A stretch of 64,000 nucleotides of DNA from Branchiibius cervicis (GTDB lineage: Bacteria > Actinomycetota > Actinomycetes > Actinomycetales > Dermatophilaceae): NCBI RefSeq assembly GCF_042661605.1, contig NZ_JBHSWJ010000002.1, positions 3,534,001 through 3,598,000 of the forward strand, written 5' to 3'. A program made the position numbers and the translations under genes. Below are positions 54,700 through 63,502 of this stretch, piece by piece (position 1 is the first letter of the stretch; the number at the start of each line of letters is the position of its first letter). The notes under the pieces are model-generated. The model was not told the origin of the DNA, ran no database searches, and saw only the letters and a program-made list of their open reading frames with translations.

Positions 54700-55931
54700 A
54701 TGTTCGTGTCCAATGGCGGTTCGTGGCAGACGCAGGGGTCCATCCTGCACGCCGATCTCGACGCCTTCTTCGCCTCGGTCGAGCAACGCGACGACCCCTC
54801 GTTGCGCGGCCGACCGGTCATCGTCGGCGGGGGCATCGCGATGGCGGCCAGCTATGAGGCCAAGGCGTGCGGTGTGCGCGCAGCCATGCCCGAGCGGGTC
54901 TGGCGCCCGTTGTGCCCGGACGCGATCGTCGTACCCGCCCGGTTGTCGGCCTATTCGCAGGCCAGTAAGGACGTCTTCGCCGTCCTGCGCGACATCACCC
55001 CGGTGGTCGAGCCGCTGTCGATCGACGAAGCGTTCCTCGACGTCGACGGGCTGCGGCGAAGCTACCGCTGCCCGCAAGAGGTCGCCGTCCGGGTCCGGGA
55101 GCAGGTGCGCAGCAGCGTGGGTTTGCCGATCTCGGTCGGGGTGGCCCGCACCAAGTTCCTGGCCAAGATCGCGAGCGCGCATTGCAAACCCGACGGGCTG
55201 CTCGTGGTGCCCGCCGACGAGGCCGGCTTCCTTCACCCGCTGCCCATCGAAAGGCTTTGGGGCGTAGGCAAAGTCACCGCCGAGAAGCTGCGTTCGCGGG
55301 GGTGCGCACGGTCGGTCAACTGGCCGCGCTCGACGAACGAACGCTCACCCAGGCCCTCGGTGCGGCCGCCGGTCGGCACCTGCACGCCGTCGCCAACCTG
55401 CGCGATCCGCGGCCGGTTCACACCGGCCATCGCCGGCGATCGATCGGCTCACAGAGTGCCTTCGGAGCGCGACCGCGCAGCGAGAGCGAGATCGACGACA
55501 TCCTCACCCGCTTGGTCGACCGTGTCACCCACCGGCTGCGTGACAGTGGGCTGCGAGCACGCACCGTGACCGTGCGCCTGCGCTGGGCGGACTACTCCCG
55601 CGCCACGCGCTCGCGCACGCTGGCCGGTGCCACCGACTCGACCGCGCCGATCCTGGCTGCCACCCGATCCCTGATGTACGACGTGTGGGGCCAGGCCGTG
55701 GACCGCGGGCTCACCCTGGTCGGAGTGACGCTGTCCGGACTGGACCCCTGCGGCTCGGAGCAGTTGCTCCTGCCGTTGGAGGACGTACGACGCGACCGGA
55801 CCCGCGCGGAACTCGAACAGGCCGTGGACGACGTACGTCAGCGCTTCGGCACCACGGCCCTGACCCGGGCCCGGATGCTCGACCAGGACGTCGGCACCCA
55901 GACCCCGGTGCTACCGGTCAGTGAGTCGTGA
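54700..55931 (+). pseudogene. dinB: DNA polymerase IV (DinB), one frameshift
   Basis: Two frames encode one Y-family polymerase of about 410 residues. Frame one (ATG 54700) has the catalytic motif ILHADLDAFFASVEQRDDPSLRGRPVIVGG, the second acidic motif LSIDEAFLDVDG and the HhH region LPIERLWGVGKVTAEKLRSRG. Frame two continues VRTVGQLAALDERTLTQALGAAAGRHLHAVA, then the little-finger domain ARTVTVRLRWADYSRATRSRTL. One extra G in GGGGG at 55298-55302 joins them. DinB copies damaged templates with the DnaN clamp. It is divergent from a large HTH regulator that might control it. Confidence 0.85.
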
Positions 55932-55935
55932 GGGC

Positions 55936-56862
55936 TCAGTTGTTGCGACGGGCGCGCCGCGTCTGAGCGCCGTCGATCGTCTGGTCGATCGAGTTCTCCA
56001 CTCCTGCAACGGCGTCGTCGGCCTTGTCGGCCACCGTGTCACCGGCGTCCGCGGCTTCGCTCTGTAGTTTTGCGGTGGTCTCCTCGACCTGCGCGGCGAT
56101 GTGGGCTGCCGCCTGCTGGGGCTCGGCCTGCTTCGCCTTCTTGCGTCGGGCCGACACGATCAGCGCACCGGCGGTTGCCAGCCCGGCGATCCCGACCACG
56201 ATCAAGAACTTGCCGCGCTTCTTCTTTGGCGCCCCGACGAGGGTCTGCTTGCTGTTCTGTGCGGCCGCTACCCCTGCCGCAGTCGCAGCGGCGAGCCCTT
56301 CCTTCAGGTGGGGCAGCCACTCCTTCTCGAACAGGTCCCGCACGTCCTGGGCGGACAGGTTCGAAGCGGTGTTGACCGCGTCCGCGGTCGCGGCCTTGGC
56401 GTCGGCCGCCTTGTCGGCGGCGGTGTCCTTCAGATCGGCTGCTGTGTGGGCCGCTTTGTCCTTGGCGTCCGCGGCCTTGTGTGCAGCGGTGTCCTTCAGG
56501 TCGGCCCGCTTGTCGGCGGCGGTCTCCTTCAGATCGGCCGCCTTGTCCGCAACCGTCTCCTTCGCGTCGGCGAAGCGGTGGGCCGCAGTGTCCTTGGCCT
56601 CGGCGGCGCGCTCGGCCGCCGTGTCCCTCAGGTCGTCGGCCGCGTCGCGGGCCCGCTCCGTCCTGTCGGCGAGAACCTCTTTGGCCTCCTCGGTCTTCTC
56701 CGAGACGACCTCTTTGGCGTGCTCGGCGCCCTCGGCCAGCTTCTCCTTGGCCTCCTCGAGTACCGGGGCCGCTGCTTCCTTCGCCGCCGCCAACTCCTCG
56801 CTCAGCTTCTCGCCGGCGTCGTGCACGGCGTCCAGCAGTCCTTCGGTCCGGGTTTTGGCCAC
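55936..56862 (-). CDS. LEA/apolipoprotein-like helical-repeat membrane protein
   Basis: The 308-residue protein consists of amphipathic 11-residue repeats rich in Ala, Lys, Asp and Glu (units such as AADLKDTAADK, about residues 10-150), as in late-embryogenesis-abundant and apolipoprotein-like proteins. Next come a helical segment (VRDLFEKEWLPHLKEGLAAATA), a Lys-rich stretch with one membrane helix (FLIVVGIAGLATAGALIVSA, about 215-235) and a second repeat-like tail. Such proteins protect against desiccation or scaffold membranes; no role is proven. AAAGGGGC precedes the GTG at 56862. It is divergent from ppiA. Confidence 0.75.
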   Translation of the reverse strand: MAKTRTEGLLDAVHDAGEKLSEELAAAKEAAAPVLEEAKEKLAEGAEHAKEVVSEKTEEAKEVLADRTERARDAADDLRDTAAERAAEAKDTAAHRFADAKETVADKAADLKETAADKRADLKDTAAHKAADAKDKAAHTAADLKDTAADKAADAKAATADAVNTASNLSAQDVRDLFEKEWLPHLKEGLAAATAAGVAAAQNSKQTLVGAPKKKRGKFLIVVGIAGLATAGALIVSARRKKAKQAEPQQAAAHIAAQVEETTAKLQSEAADAGDTVADKADDAVAGVENSIDQTIDGAQTRRARRNN

Positions 56863-57004
56863 GTCTTGCCCCTTTGCGGTTCGGCCGGCCGCCTCGAAGC
56901 GACCGGAGTGCTCGGTCCCAGTCTGCCGGTCTTGTGCCCCGACCGGGTGGCTGGGGCCCCAAGACCATGCGATGCGGCATCCCAGGGCGTGCCAGACTGG
57001 CCGC

Positions 57005-57523
57005 ATGAAGGCAACGCTGCACACCAACCACGGCGACATCGTCGTCGACCTCTACGAGAACGACGCCCCCAAGACCGTCGAGAACTTCGTCGGCCTGGCC
57101 GAGGGCACCAAGGAATACACCGACGACGCCGGGCGCTCGAACCCGACGAAGTTCTACGACGGTGTGGTCTTCCACCGGATCATCCCCGGCTTCATGATCC
57201 AGGGCGGCGACCCGTTGGGTCAGGGCGTGGGCGGTCCGGGTTACGAGTTCGACGACGAGATCTCGCCGGCCCGCGACTTCACGGCGCCGTACATCCTGGC
57301 CATGGCCAACGCCGGCAAGCGCGGCGGCAAGGGCACCAACGGCTCGCAGTTCTTCATCACCGTGGCGCCGACCACCTGGCTGCAGGGCAAGCACACCATC
57401 TTCGGTGCGGTCGCCGACCAGCCGAGCCGTGACGTGGTCGATGCGATCGCCGCGGTGCGCACCGGCGCACAGGACCGTCCGGTCGAGCCCGTCGTGATCG
57501 AATCCGTGGACATTCAGCGCTGA
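57005..57523 (+). CDS. ppiA: peptidyl-prolyl cis-trans isomerase, cyclophilin type
   Basis: The 172-residue protein has the cyclophilin core: MKATLHTNHGDIVVDLYENDAPKTVENFVGLAEG, FYDGVVFHRIIPGFMIQGGDPLGQGVGGPGY (active-site Arg and Phe) and NGSQFFITVAPTTWLQGKHTIFGAV (active-site Trp/His). It speeds proline isomerisation in the cytosol; no signal peptide is seen. The ATG at 57005 gives the normal length; longer readings run antisense to the LEA-like gene. It starts the conserved ppiA-rhomboid-crgA-DUF881-trpG-pknB block (Rv0009-Rv0014 in M. tuberculosis) and is followed by a strong terminator. Confidence 0.95.
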   Translation: MKATLHTNHGDIVVDLYENDAPKTVENFVGLAEGTKEYTDDAGRSNPTKFYDGVVFHRIIPGFMIQGGDPLGQGVGGPGYEFDDEISPARDFTAPYILAMANAGKRGGKGTNGSQFFITVAPTTWLQGKHTIFGAVADQPSRDVVDAIAAVRTGAQDRPVEPVVIESVDIQR

Positions 57524-57554
57524 GCGTGCGCTGAACCGACCCAACCACCAGGAT

Positions 57555-57589
57555 CGGGTACGCCGTGGGGCAACCCCACGGCGTACCCG
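57555..57589 (+). terminator. terminator after ppiA
   Basis: Perfect 16-bp arms CGGGTACGCCGTGGGG/CCCCACGGCGTACCCG with a CAA loop lie 32 bp after the ppiA stop and end only 9 bp before the rhomboid start codon. Confidence 0.85.
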
Positions 57590-57598
57590 AACGTTGAG

Positions 57599-58504
57599 AT
57601 GAGCATGACCGAGCCACCCTCCGGCAACGCACCCGCCCTGCCCACCTGCCCGCGCCACCCCGACCGGGTCGCGTTGGTGTCCTGCCAGCGCTGCGGCCGG
57701 CCGACCTGCCCCGAGTGCCAGCGCCCGGCCGCCGTCGGGATCCAGTGCGTCGACTGCGTCAACGAGGGCGCCAAATCCGTGCGTACGGCGGGTGGCATCT
57801 TCGGCGGCACCGTCACCCGCGGCAAGCCGGTGGTGACCTACACCCTGATCGGCATCTGCGCCGTGGTGTGGCTGATCCAGAAGGCGGTGCCCTCCTTCAC
57901 CGCGGACATCTGGTTCGCGCCGGTGCAAGCAGGCTCCGAGCCCTGGCGGATGATCACCTCCGCCTTCGCGCACTCCCCGGACTCGATCTTCCACATCCTG
58001 TTCAACATGTACGCCCTGTGGATCTGCGGGCAGTATCTCGAGCCGTTGCTGGGCCGCGTCCGCTTCGCGGCGCTCTATCTGATCTCGGCCTTCGGCGGCT
58101 CGGTGGGCTACATGCTGCTGGCCAGCACGCCCACCAACGTCCAGGACGCCCTGCGCTCCGGCTGGTTCACGCCCACCGTGGGGGCATCGGGCGCGGTCTT
58201 CGGGCTCTTCGTGGCCCTGGTCGTGCTCAACCGGCACCTGGGCCGCGATTACAGCCAGATCGTGGTGTTGATCGCCATCAACGCGGTCATCGGCTTCGTG
58301 GTCTCGGGGATCGCCTGGCAGGCGCACCTTGGCGGTGCCATCACCGGCGGCGTGTGCGCAGCCATCTACACCGCGTTGAAGAAGCACCCGTCGTGGCAAT
58401 GGGCGGCGCTGGCCGCGGTGGTCGTCGTCCTGGTCGCGTTGGCGGTGTGGCGCTACCAGACCGCCGATGTGCCCGCGTTGATCCTGCGCGCCTACGGCTT
58501 CTGA
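57599..58504 (+). CDS. rhomboid-family intramembrane serine protease with B-box-like zinc motif
   Basis: The 301-residue product has an N-terminal Cys-rich zinc-binding segment (CPRHPDRVALVSCQRCGRPTCPECQRPAAVGIQCVDC, about residues 17-53) and a rhomboid domain of six to seven helices. The domain has the HILFNMYALWICGQYLE loop, the catalytic Ser in GASGAVFGLF (about residue 198) and the catalytic His in IAWQAHLGGAITG (about 243). It cleaves membrane proteins within the bilayer; the substrate is unknown. It lies between ppiA and crgA as in mycobacteria. A DnaA-box cluster follows its stop. Confidence 0.92.
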   Translation: MSMTEPPSGNAPALPTCPRHPDRVALVSCQRCGRPTCPECQRPAAVGIQCVDCVNEGAKSVRTAGGIFGGTVTRGKPVVTYTLIGICAVVWLIQKAVPSFTADIWFAPVQAGSEPWRMITSAFAHSPDSIFHILFNMYALWICGQYLEPLLGRVRFAALYLISAFGGSVGYMLLASTPTNVQDALRSGWFTPTVGASGAVFGLFVALVVLNRHLGRDYSQIVVLIAINAVIGFVVSGIAWQAHLGGAITGGVCAAIYTALKKHPSWQWAALAAVVVVLVALAVWRYQTADVPALILRAYGF

Positions 58505-58517
58505 ACCTGCGCGACCT

Positions 58518-58549
58518 TATCCCCAGGGTTATCCACAGGCCGTGGATAA
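58518..58549. promoter_or_regulatory. cluster of DnaA boxes after the rhomboid gene
   Basis: TTATCCCCA (58518-58526), TTATCCACA (58529-58537) and GTGGATAA (58542-58549, inverted) lie within 32 bp. The last two form an 8-bp inverted repeat around AGGCC. The cluster is about 26 kb from oriC in a gap without genes. Confidence 0.75.
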
Positions 58550-58688
58550 CTACATGTGTGTAACTTCGAACGGGCGTTCTAGACGCTTCCGATGACCGGC
58601 GACGACGTATTCCCAGGGGTGCTGGCGGGCTCTTAACCGGACACGAGCGGACGATCCTCCGCCCGACCGTCTCACTGAAGGAACCGTT

Positions 58689-59524
58689 ATGCGTCCTCGT
58701 CACTTTTCACCCAAGGTCGCGGGCGTCGCCGCGGCCGTCCTCGTTGCTTCCAGCGCCACTGTCGCCCTCGCCGCCGGAGGGGCAGCAGCCCCAACGGTTC
58801 TCCGTCCGGCGGCCGGGTCGCCCACGTGGCGGGGGCACCGGCGATGAACGCCGGCTCACAACTGCAGCTCGTCGCGGTCACACCCTGCCGAGTGGTGGAC
58901 ACCCGTCTCGCCGGGGGCCGGTTGAACAACTCCCAACGCAGTTTCAAGGCCGTGGGCAATCTGTCCGGCCAAGGCGGCAAGTCCAGCGGCTGCGGCGTGC
59001 CGAGCTACGCGGTGGCCCTGTCGTTGAACCTGGTGGCGATCGGCCAGTCGGGTTCGGGCAGCTACATGTACGCCTGGCCGGCCGGCACCGCCCAGCCGGT
59101 GGCTTCGGCCATCAACTACCCGCGGTCCGGCGACGCGATCGCGAACGGCATCACGTTGCCGATCACGGCAGGCGGGTCCTGGGCCTTCACCTTGAAGACC
59201 CCGGGTAAGGCGCAGGTGGCGGCCGACGTGACCGGCTACTACGTCAAACCCCTGTATGTGGTGCTCTCGCCGAGCGGCACCCCGTACGGCGGCTCGTCGG
59301 GTGTGGTCTCGACCAACCGGATCTCCGCCGGCCGCTACGAGATCGAATTCGACCGCAACGTGCGGAAGTGCGCGGCCACGACCTCGGATCTGATCTTCGA
59401 CGGCACCCGGGACGTGACGGCGGACATGACCTACTCCTCCGACCCGACAACGGTCACGGTCCAGGTCACCAACAAGGACGGCAACGCCGAGGACACCTAC
59501 TTCTCGCTGGCGATGTCCTGCTGA
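58689..59524 (+). pseudogene. secreted protein with CRVVDTR-type domain, one frameshift
   Basis: Frame one (ATG 58689, after GAAGGAACCGTT) encodes a clear signal peptide: RPRHFSPKVAGVAAAVLVASSATVALAAGG. Frame two encodes the mature protein, from SSPNGSPSGG through the motif LVAVTPCRVVDTRLAGG, a beta-rich domain ending VAADVTGYYV and a second beta domain to the final Cys. One extra G in GGGG at 58779-58782 joins them into about 279 residues. CRVVDTR...VTGYY modules occur in secreted actinobacterial surface proteins of unknown role. It lies between the rhomboid gene and crgA. Confidence 0.72.
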
Positions 59525-59546
59525 TCGCGTCGTTGTCCCAGCACGA

Positions 59547-59582
59547 CGAGGGGCCGCCGGTGCACACACCGGCGGCCCCTCG
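59547..59582. terminator. bidirectional terminator between the secreted-protein gene and crgA
   Basis: Perfect 16-bp arms CGAGGGGCCGCCGGTG/CACCGGCGGCCCCTCG with a CACA loop lie between two convergent genes. Confidence 0.85.
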
Positions 59583-59594
59583 ACGTACGTGCGG

Positions 59595-60056
59595 CTATTT
59601 CCAGCGGGTGGTCATCGCAAAGCCGGACATGAGCAACACGAAACCGATGGCCAGGTTCCAGGTACCGATACCCGGCACGGGGTATTTGGACCCGGACAGG
59701 TAGAACACCACCAGCCAGACCAGGCCGAGCACCATCAGCCCGAGCATGGTCGGGACCCACCAGGAGGGGTTCAGGCCGCTGGCGACCTTCGCCGGCTTGG
59801 GTTCGCGGCGGCTGCGCTTGCTGGTCGCGGCAGCATCGCCGGAGGCGTCCGTGGTCTTCTTCGCCGCGTCCTTGCCTGCCTTAGCCTTTCCCGTCGTGAC
59901 GGTCTTGTCGGCCTTGTCGGCGACCTTGGGCTCGGCGTCCTTGGCCGGCACGTCGTCGGCCACGTCGTCGCGGGCGGCGGCTGCGTTGGCCGCGTCTTTG
60001 GCCTGCCTGGTGAACTCGTCGTCGACGTCGTCGACTCCGTTGTCGGCCCTGCTCAC
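59595..60056 (-). CDS. crgA: cell division protein CrgA
   Basis: The 153-residue protein has a long Asp/Lys/Ala-rich cytosolic head (about residues 1-95) and the CrgA core: NPSWWVPTMLGLMVLGLVWLVVFYL, YPVPGIGTWNLAIGFVLLMSGFAMTTRWK, that is, two membrane helices. CrgA binds FtsZ, FtsQ, FtsI and PBPs and coordinates septum formation in Actinomycetota. GGGAGTAGAT precedes the GTG at 60056. The head is longer than in most CrgA proteins (about 85-95 residues in total). It is divergent from the DUF881 gene. Confidence 0.93.
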   Translation of the reverse strand: MSRADNGVDDVDDEFTRQAKDAANAAAARDDVADDVPAKDAEPKVADKADKTVTTGKAKAGKDAAKKTTDASGDAAATSKRSRREPKPAKVASGLNPSWWVPTMLGLMVLGLVWLVVFYLSGSKYPVPGIGTWNLAIGFVLLMSGFAMTTRWK

Positions 60057-60173
60057 ATCTACTCCCGGGTGCGGCCACACGGCCCGCGGTCGGCTGCGGT
60101 GCGAGCGACGGGCGCCCGCGCGGATTACGGTAGAGCGTAAGCGACGGCGCCTATGCAGGCAGGGGGCGATGGT

Positions 60174-60914
60174 ATGAAACGGCTGGCAAACCGCGGCCGC
60201 TGGTCCTACGCCGTGCCCGCGATCGCCGTGTTGGCGGGGGTGCTCTTCGGGGTCAGCGCCGCCACGTCCGGCGGCCAGGACCTGCGCCCGGAGACGCGCA
60301 GCCTGGTCGATGTGGTCCAGGCCGGCAACGACCGGGTCGCCGCCCAGCAGCGAACGGTGGCCACACTGCAGGCGGAGGTGAACGCCCTGAACAGCCGCTC
60401 CGACTCGAGTCGGTTGCGGGCGCTGCAGGCGCAGGCCGACCAGGAGGCGCACAGCGCCGGATTCACCTCGGTCACCGGCAGCGTGGTGAGCGTGGCTCTC
60501 AACGACTCCAAACTCGACCCCAGCCAACTGCCCGAGGGTGCCAACAACGATTGGCTGCTCGTGCACCAGCAGGACGTCCAAGGGGTCGTCAACGCGCTCT
60601 GGCGCGGCGGTGCGACCGCCATGATGCTGATGGACCAGCGGGTGATCAGTACCTCAGCGGTCCGCTGCGTCGGCAACACGCTGCTGCTGCAGGGCCGGGT
60701 CTACTCCCCGCCGTTCACGATCACCGCGATGGGCGACCCCGCCAAGCTGAAGGCGGCCCTGGAGGACGATCCGGCCGTGGCCGGCTACCGGCAGTACGTC
60801 GACATGATCGGGCTGGGGTACGACGTCCAGACCAAGAAGAACGTGACCTTCCCGGCGTACGGCGGTGGGCTGAGTCTGCAGTACGCGAAGGTGCCCGTGG
60901 GCAGCGCACAATAG
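60174..60914 (+). CDS. DUF881 membrane-anchored protein
   Basis: The 246-residue product has one N-terminal anchor (WSYAVPAIAVLAGVLFGVSAATS), a coiled-coil segment (about residues 40-80; AAQQRTVATLQAEVNALNSR) and the DUF881 domain: GSVVSVALNDS, VHQQDVQGVVNALWRGGATAMMLMDQRVISTSAVRCVGNTLLLQGRVYSPPF. The family lies next to crgA in Actinomycetota and is thought to act in cell division or the envelope; its activity is unknown. The ATG at 60174 starts MKRLANRGRW; an in-frame ATG at 60153 is possible. Confidence 0.9.
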   Translation: MKRLANRGRWSYAVPAIAVLAGVLFGVSAATSGGQDLRPETRSLVDVVQAGNDRVAAQQRTVATLQAEVNALNSRSDSSRLRALQAQADQEAHSAGFTSVTGSVVSVALNDSKLDPSQLPEGANNDWLLVHQQDVQGVVNALWRGGATAMMLMDQRVISTSAVRCVGNTLLLQGRVYSPPFTITAMGDPAKLKAALEDDPAVAGYRQYVDMIGLGYDVQTKKNVTFPAYGGGLSLQYAKVPVGSAQ

Positions 60915-60918
60915 AGCG

Positions 60919-61545
60919 GTGACCCGCATCCTCGTCGTCGACAACTACGACAGCTTCGTCTTCACCATCGTCGGTTACCTCCAGCAACTCGGAGCCGAAA
61001 CCCACGTGGTGCGCAACGACGCGGTGACTGCGCAGGAGGGCGCGGCGTACGACGGGGTGCTGGTGTCTCCCGGTCCGGGCACCCCGGAAGAGGCCGGGGT
61101 GTCGATGGCGATGATCGAGGCGTGCGCTGACCGCGCCCAGCCCATGCTCGGGGTGTGCCTGGGCCACCAGGCTCTCGGCGTGGTCTACGGCGCGACCGTC
61201 TCGCGGGCTCCGGAGTTGCTGCACGGCAAGACCTCCCAGGTGATCCACGACGGCCGCGGTGTCCTCGAGGGCCTGCCGTCGCCGTTCACGGCCACGCGCT
61301 ACCACTCGCTGGCCATCGAATCCGACACCGTCACCGACGAACTGGTGGTCACCGCGCGCACCGACAGCGGCGTCATCATGGCGGTGCAGCACGCGCACCT
61401 GCCGCTGCACGGCGTGCAGTTCCACCCCGAGTCGGTGCTGACGCAGGGCGGGCACCGGTTGTTGGCGAACTGGTTGGCGATCTGCGGCGACCCGGCAGCT
61501 GTGCAGCGCTCGGAGGGGCTCGCGCCTCTCGTGCACACCGCCTGA
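60919..61545 (+). CDS. trpG: aminodeoxychorismate/anthranilate synthase glutamine amidotransferase subunit
   Basis: The 208-residue class I glutamine amidotransferase starts MTRILVVDNYDSFVFTIVGYLQQLGAE, with the oxyanion strand PGPGTPEEAG, the catalytic Cys in GVCLGHQALG (about residue 78) and the His/Glu pair in VQFHPESVLTQGG. It gives ammonia to chorismate-using synthases for tryptophan or folate (PabA). No trpE or pabB gene is in the window, so a shared role is likely, as for the gene in the same place in mycobacteria. It starts 5 bp after the DUF881 stop and converges on pknB. Confidence 0.92.
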   Translation: MTRILVVDNYDSFVFTIVGYLQQLGAETHVVRNDAVTAQEGAAYDGVLVSPGPGTPEEAGVSMAMIEACADRAQPMLGVCLGHQALGVVYGATVSRAPELLHGKTSQVIHDGRGVLEGLPSPFTATRYHSLAIESDTVTDELVVTARTDSGVIMAVQHAHLPLHGVQFHPESVLTQGGHRLLANWLAICGDPAAVQRSEGLAPLVHTA

Positions 61546-61559
61546 GCCCCGCCGAACCC

Positions 61560-63470
61560 TCAGGGCGCCGGCGGAGCACTCGTCGTGGTCGTCGCCGAGG
61601 TCGAGGTGCTGGTCGGCGTCGGTGACGTCGGCGTGCTGGGGGACGTCGGAGTGCTGGTCGGCGACGTCGGCGGCGTGGTCGGATTGACCGTGATGGTCTT
61701 CGTCGGCGGCTCGTAGCTGCCCACGTAGACGTCGATGCTGGAGTTCACCGACACCTTCTCGCCGGCGTCCTGCACCTTGCGCACCGTGTTGACCTGGCTC
61801 GGGCTGGTGACCTGGACCTGTTTGAAACTCATGAACAGATGCGCCTTGAGTAACGCGGCGCTCGCCTCGGGGGCGGACATGCCGACCAGGTTGTCCGGCA
61901 CGGTCACCAGGCCGCTGGACAGGTTCAGGTAGACCGTCTGGGTGGCCGGGATCGTCGTACCGGCCGCGGGATTGGTGGACACGACCAGGCCCTGCCCCCA
62001 CTGCGAATCGTCGACCGTCTGGCTGGCGACCTTGACGTCCTGGAAACCGAGGGCACGCAGCGCGGCGTTCGCGTCGGCCTGGCTCATCCCCGCCAGGTTG
62101 GCCGGGATCACCTTGTTGCCCGGCCCGGCCGAGACGGTGAGGGTGACGACGGATCCGACGTTGGCCTCGGCGCCGCTGGCCGGATCCTGATCGATGACAA
62201 TGCCCTTGGCGGCGTTGTCCGCTCGGTCCTGCACACTGACCTGGAAGCCCTTGGCGTTCAGGGCGGTCTCGGCGGCGGCCTGGGTCATGCCCGTCAGCGG
62301 CGGCACCACCGCCGTCTTGTCCTGGGACTGCTGGTTGAGCAGCAAGCCGACACCGCCGATGGCGACAAGTGCGGCCAGCACGGCAATCGCCCACAGCCAC
62401 ATCCGGCGTTTGCGTGGCGGAGCGGTCTGCAGGTCCTTGGTGTGGTCGCGGCGGTCGACACTGTCCGGTCGCTCCGTCACGGGCCGGGCGACGCCCGCTT
62501 CCATCAGCGTGTGTTGGGCGGCGGCGCTCACGGGGCGACCTGCGCGGGCGTTCTGCAGGTCGGCGCGGAAGGCTTCGGCGGTCTGGTAGCGGGCGTCGCG
62601 GCCCTTCTCCAGCGAGTGCAGGGTCACCGCGTCCATGGCCGATGGCACGCTGTGCTCGTAGACACTCGGCGGTTGTGGTTTGTCGGTGATGTGCTGGTAG
62701 ACCAGCGACACCGGCTCCCCGACGAACGGGGTGCGGCCGGTGAGCAATTCGTAGAGGACGCAGCCGGCGGAGTACAGGTCCGAGCGGGCGTCCACGGATT
62801 CGCCCTGGGCCTGCTCCGGTGACAGGTAGCGCGCCGTTCCGACCACTGCCTGGGCGCCGGTCATCGTCGCACCGGAGTCGGCGATCGCCCGGGCGATCCC
62901 GAAGTCCATCACCTTGACGCTGCCGCCGCGGGTCAGCATCACGTTGCCCGGCTTGATGTCCCGGTGCACGATGCCCTTCTCGTGCGAATACTCCAGCGCC
63001 GACAGGATGCCCATCGTCACCCGGGCTGCCTCGTCGGGACTCAGGTGCCCCTCCTCGTTGAGGATCTCCCGCAGCGTGCGGCCATCGACGTACTCCATGA
63101 CGATGTAGGGGATCTGCACCCGGCCGCCGCCGGCCTCGATGAAGATGTCCTCCCCGGAGTCGTAGACGGACACGATCGCGTGATGGTTCAGCCCGGCCGC
63201 CGAATGCGCCTCGCGGCGGAAGCGGGTCAGGAAGGCGTTGTCGCGGGCCAGATCGGTGCGCAGCACCTTGATAGCCACGGTGCGGCCGAGACGGTTGTCG
63301 TGGCCGAGGTGCACCTCGGCCATGCCGCCGCGGCCGATGAGCTCGCCGACTTCATAGCGGCCGCCGAGGATCCGGGGCGTGTTGTCACCGACCGGGATCT
63401 GATCCTGCTCCTGCGGTGGATCGGCGACGGTGTGGTCCTCGTCGTCGATCGGCGGATTCTGGTCGCTCAC
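61560..63470 (-). CDS. pknB: Ser/Thr protein kinase PknB with PASTA domains
   Basis: The 636-residue product has a complete kinase domain: Gly loop GRGGMAEVHLG, VAIKVL Lys, catalytic HRDIKPGNVM, DFG in VKVMDFGIARA and the SPEQAQGE substrate loop (about residues 36-300). After a membrane helix (MWLWAIAVLAALVAIGGVGLLL) come three PASTA domains (PPLTGMTQAAAETAL, PANLAGMSQADANAAL, PDNLVGMSAPEASAAL) and a Thr/Pro/Ser tail. It senses muropeptides or lipid II and phosphorylates envelope regulators such as the MurJ-linked pseudokinase. The GTG at 63470 follows GGAGGTAGTCGG; an ATG at 63506 overlapping the pbpA stop (ATGA) is the alternative. Confidence 0.95.
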   Translation of the reverse strand: MSDQNPPIDDEDHTVADPPQEQDQIPVGDNTPRILGGRYEVGELIGRGGMAEVHLGHDNRLGRTVAIKVLRTDLARDNAFLTRFRREAHSAAGLNHHAIVSVYDSGEDIFIEAGGGRVQIPYIVMEYVDGRTLREILNEEGHLSPDEAARVTMGILSALEYSHEKGIVHRDIKPGNVMLTRGGSVKVMDFGIARAIADSGATMTGAQAVVGTARYLSPEQAQGESVDARSDLYSAGCVLYELLTGRTPFVGEPVSLVYQHITDKPQPPSVYEHSVPSAMDAVTLHSLEKGRDARYQTAEAFRADLQNARAGRPVSAAAQHTLMEAGVARPVTERPDSVDRRDHTKDLQTAPPRKRRMWLWAIAVLAALVAIGGVGLLLNQQSQDKTAVVPPLTGMTQAAAETALNAKGFQVSVQDRADNAAKGIVIDQDPASGAEANVGSVVTLTVSAGPGNKVIPANLAGMSQADANAALRALGFQDVKVASQTVDDSQWGQGLVVSTNPAAGTTIPATQTVYLNLSSGLVTVPDNLVGMSAPEASAALLKAHLFMSFKQVQVTSPSQVNTVRKVQDAGEKVSVNSSIDVYVGSYEPPTKTITVNPTTPPTSPTSTPTSPSTPTSPTPTSTSTSATTTTSAPPAP

Positions 63471-63502
63471 CCGACTACCTCCATCACTGCGTTCCCCCGG
63501 GT

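Noticed and set aside
61541..61564. CCTGAG/CTCAGG hairpin between trpG and pknB as a terminator
   Set aside because: The stem is only 6 bp and overlaps both stop codons; it is too weak to call.
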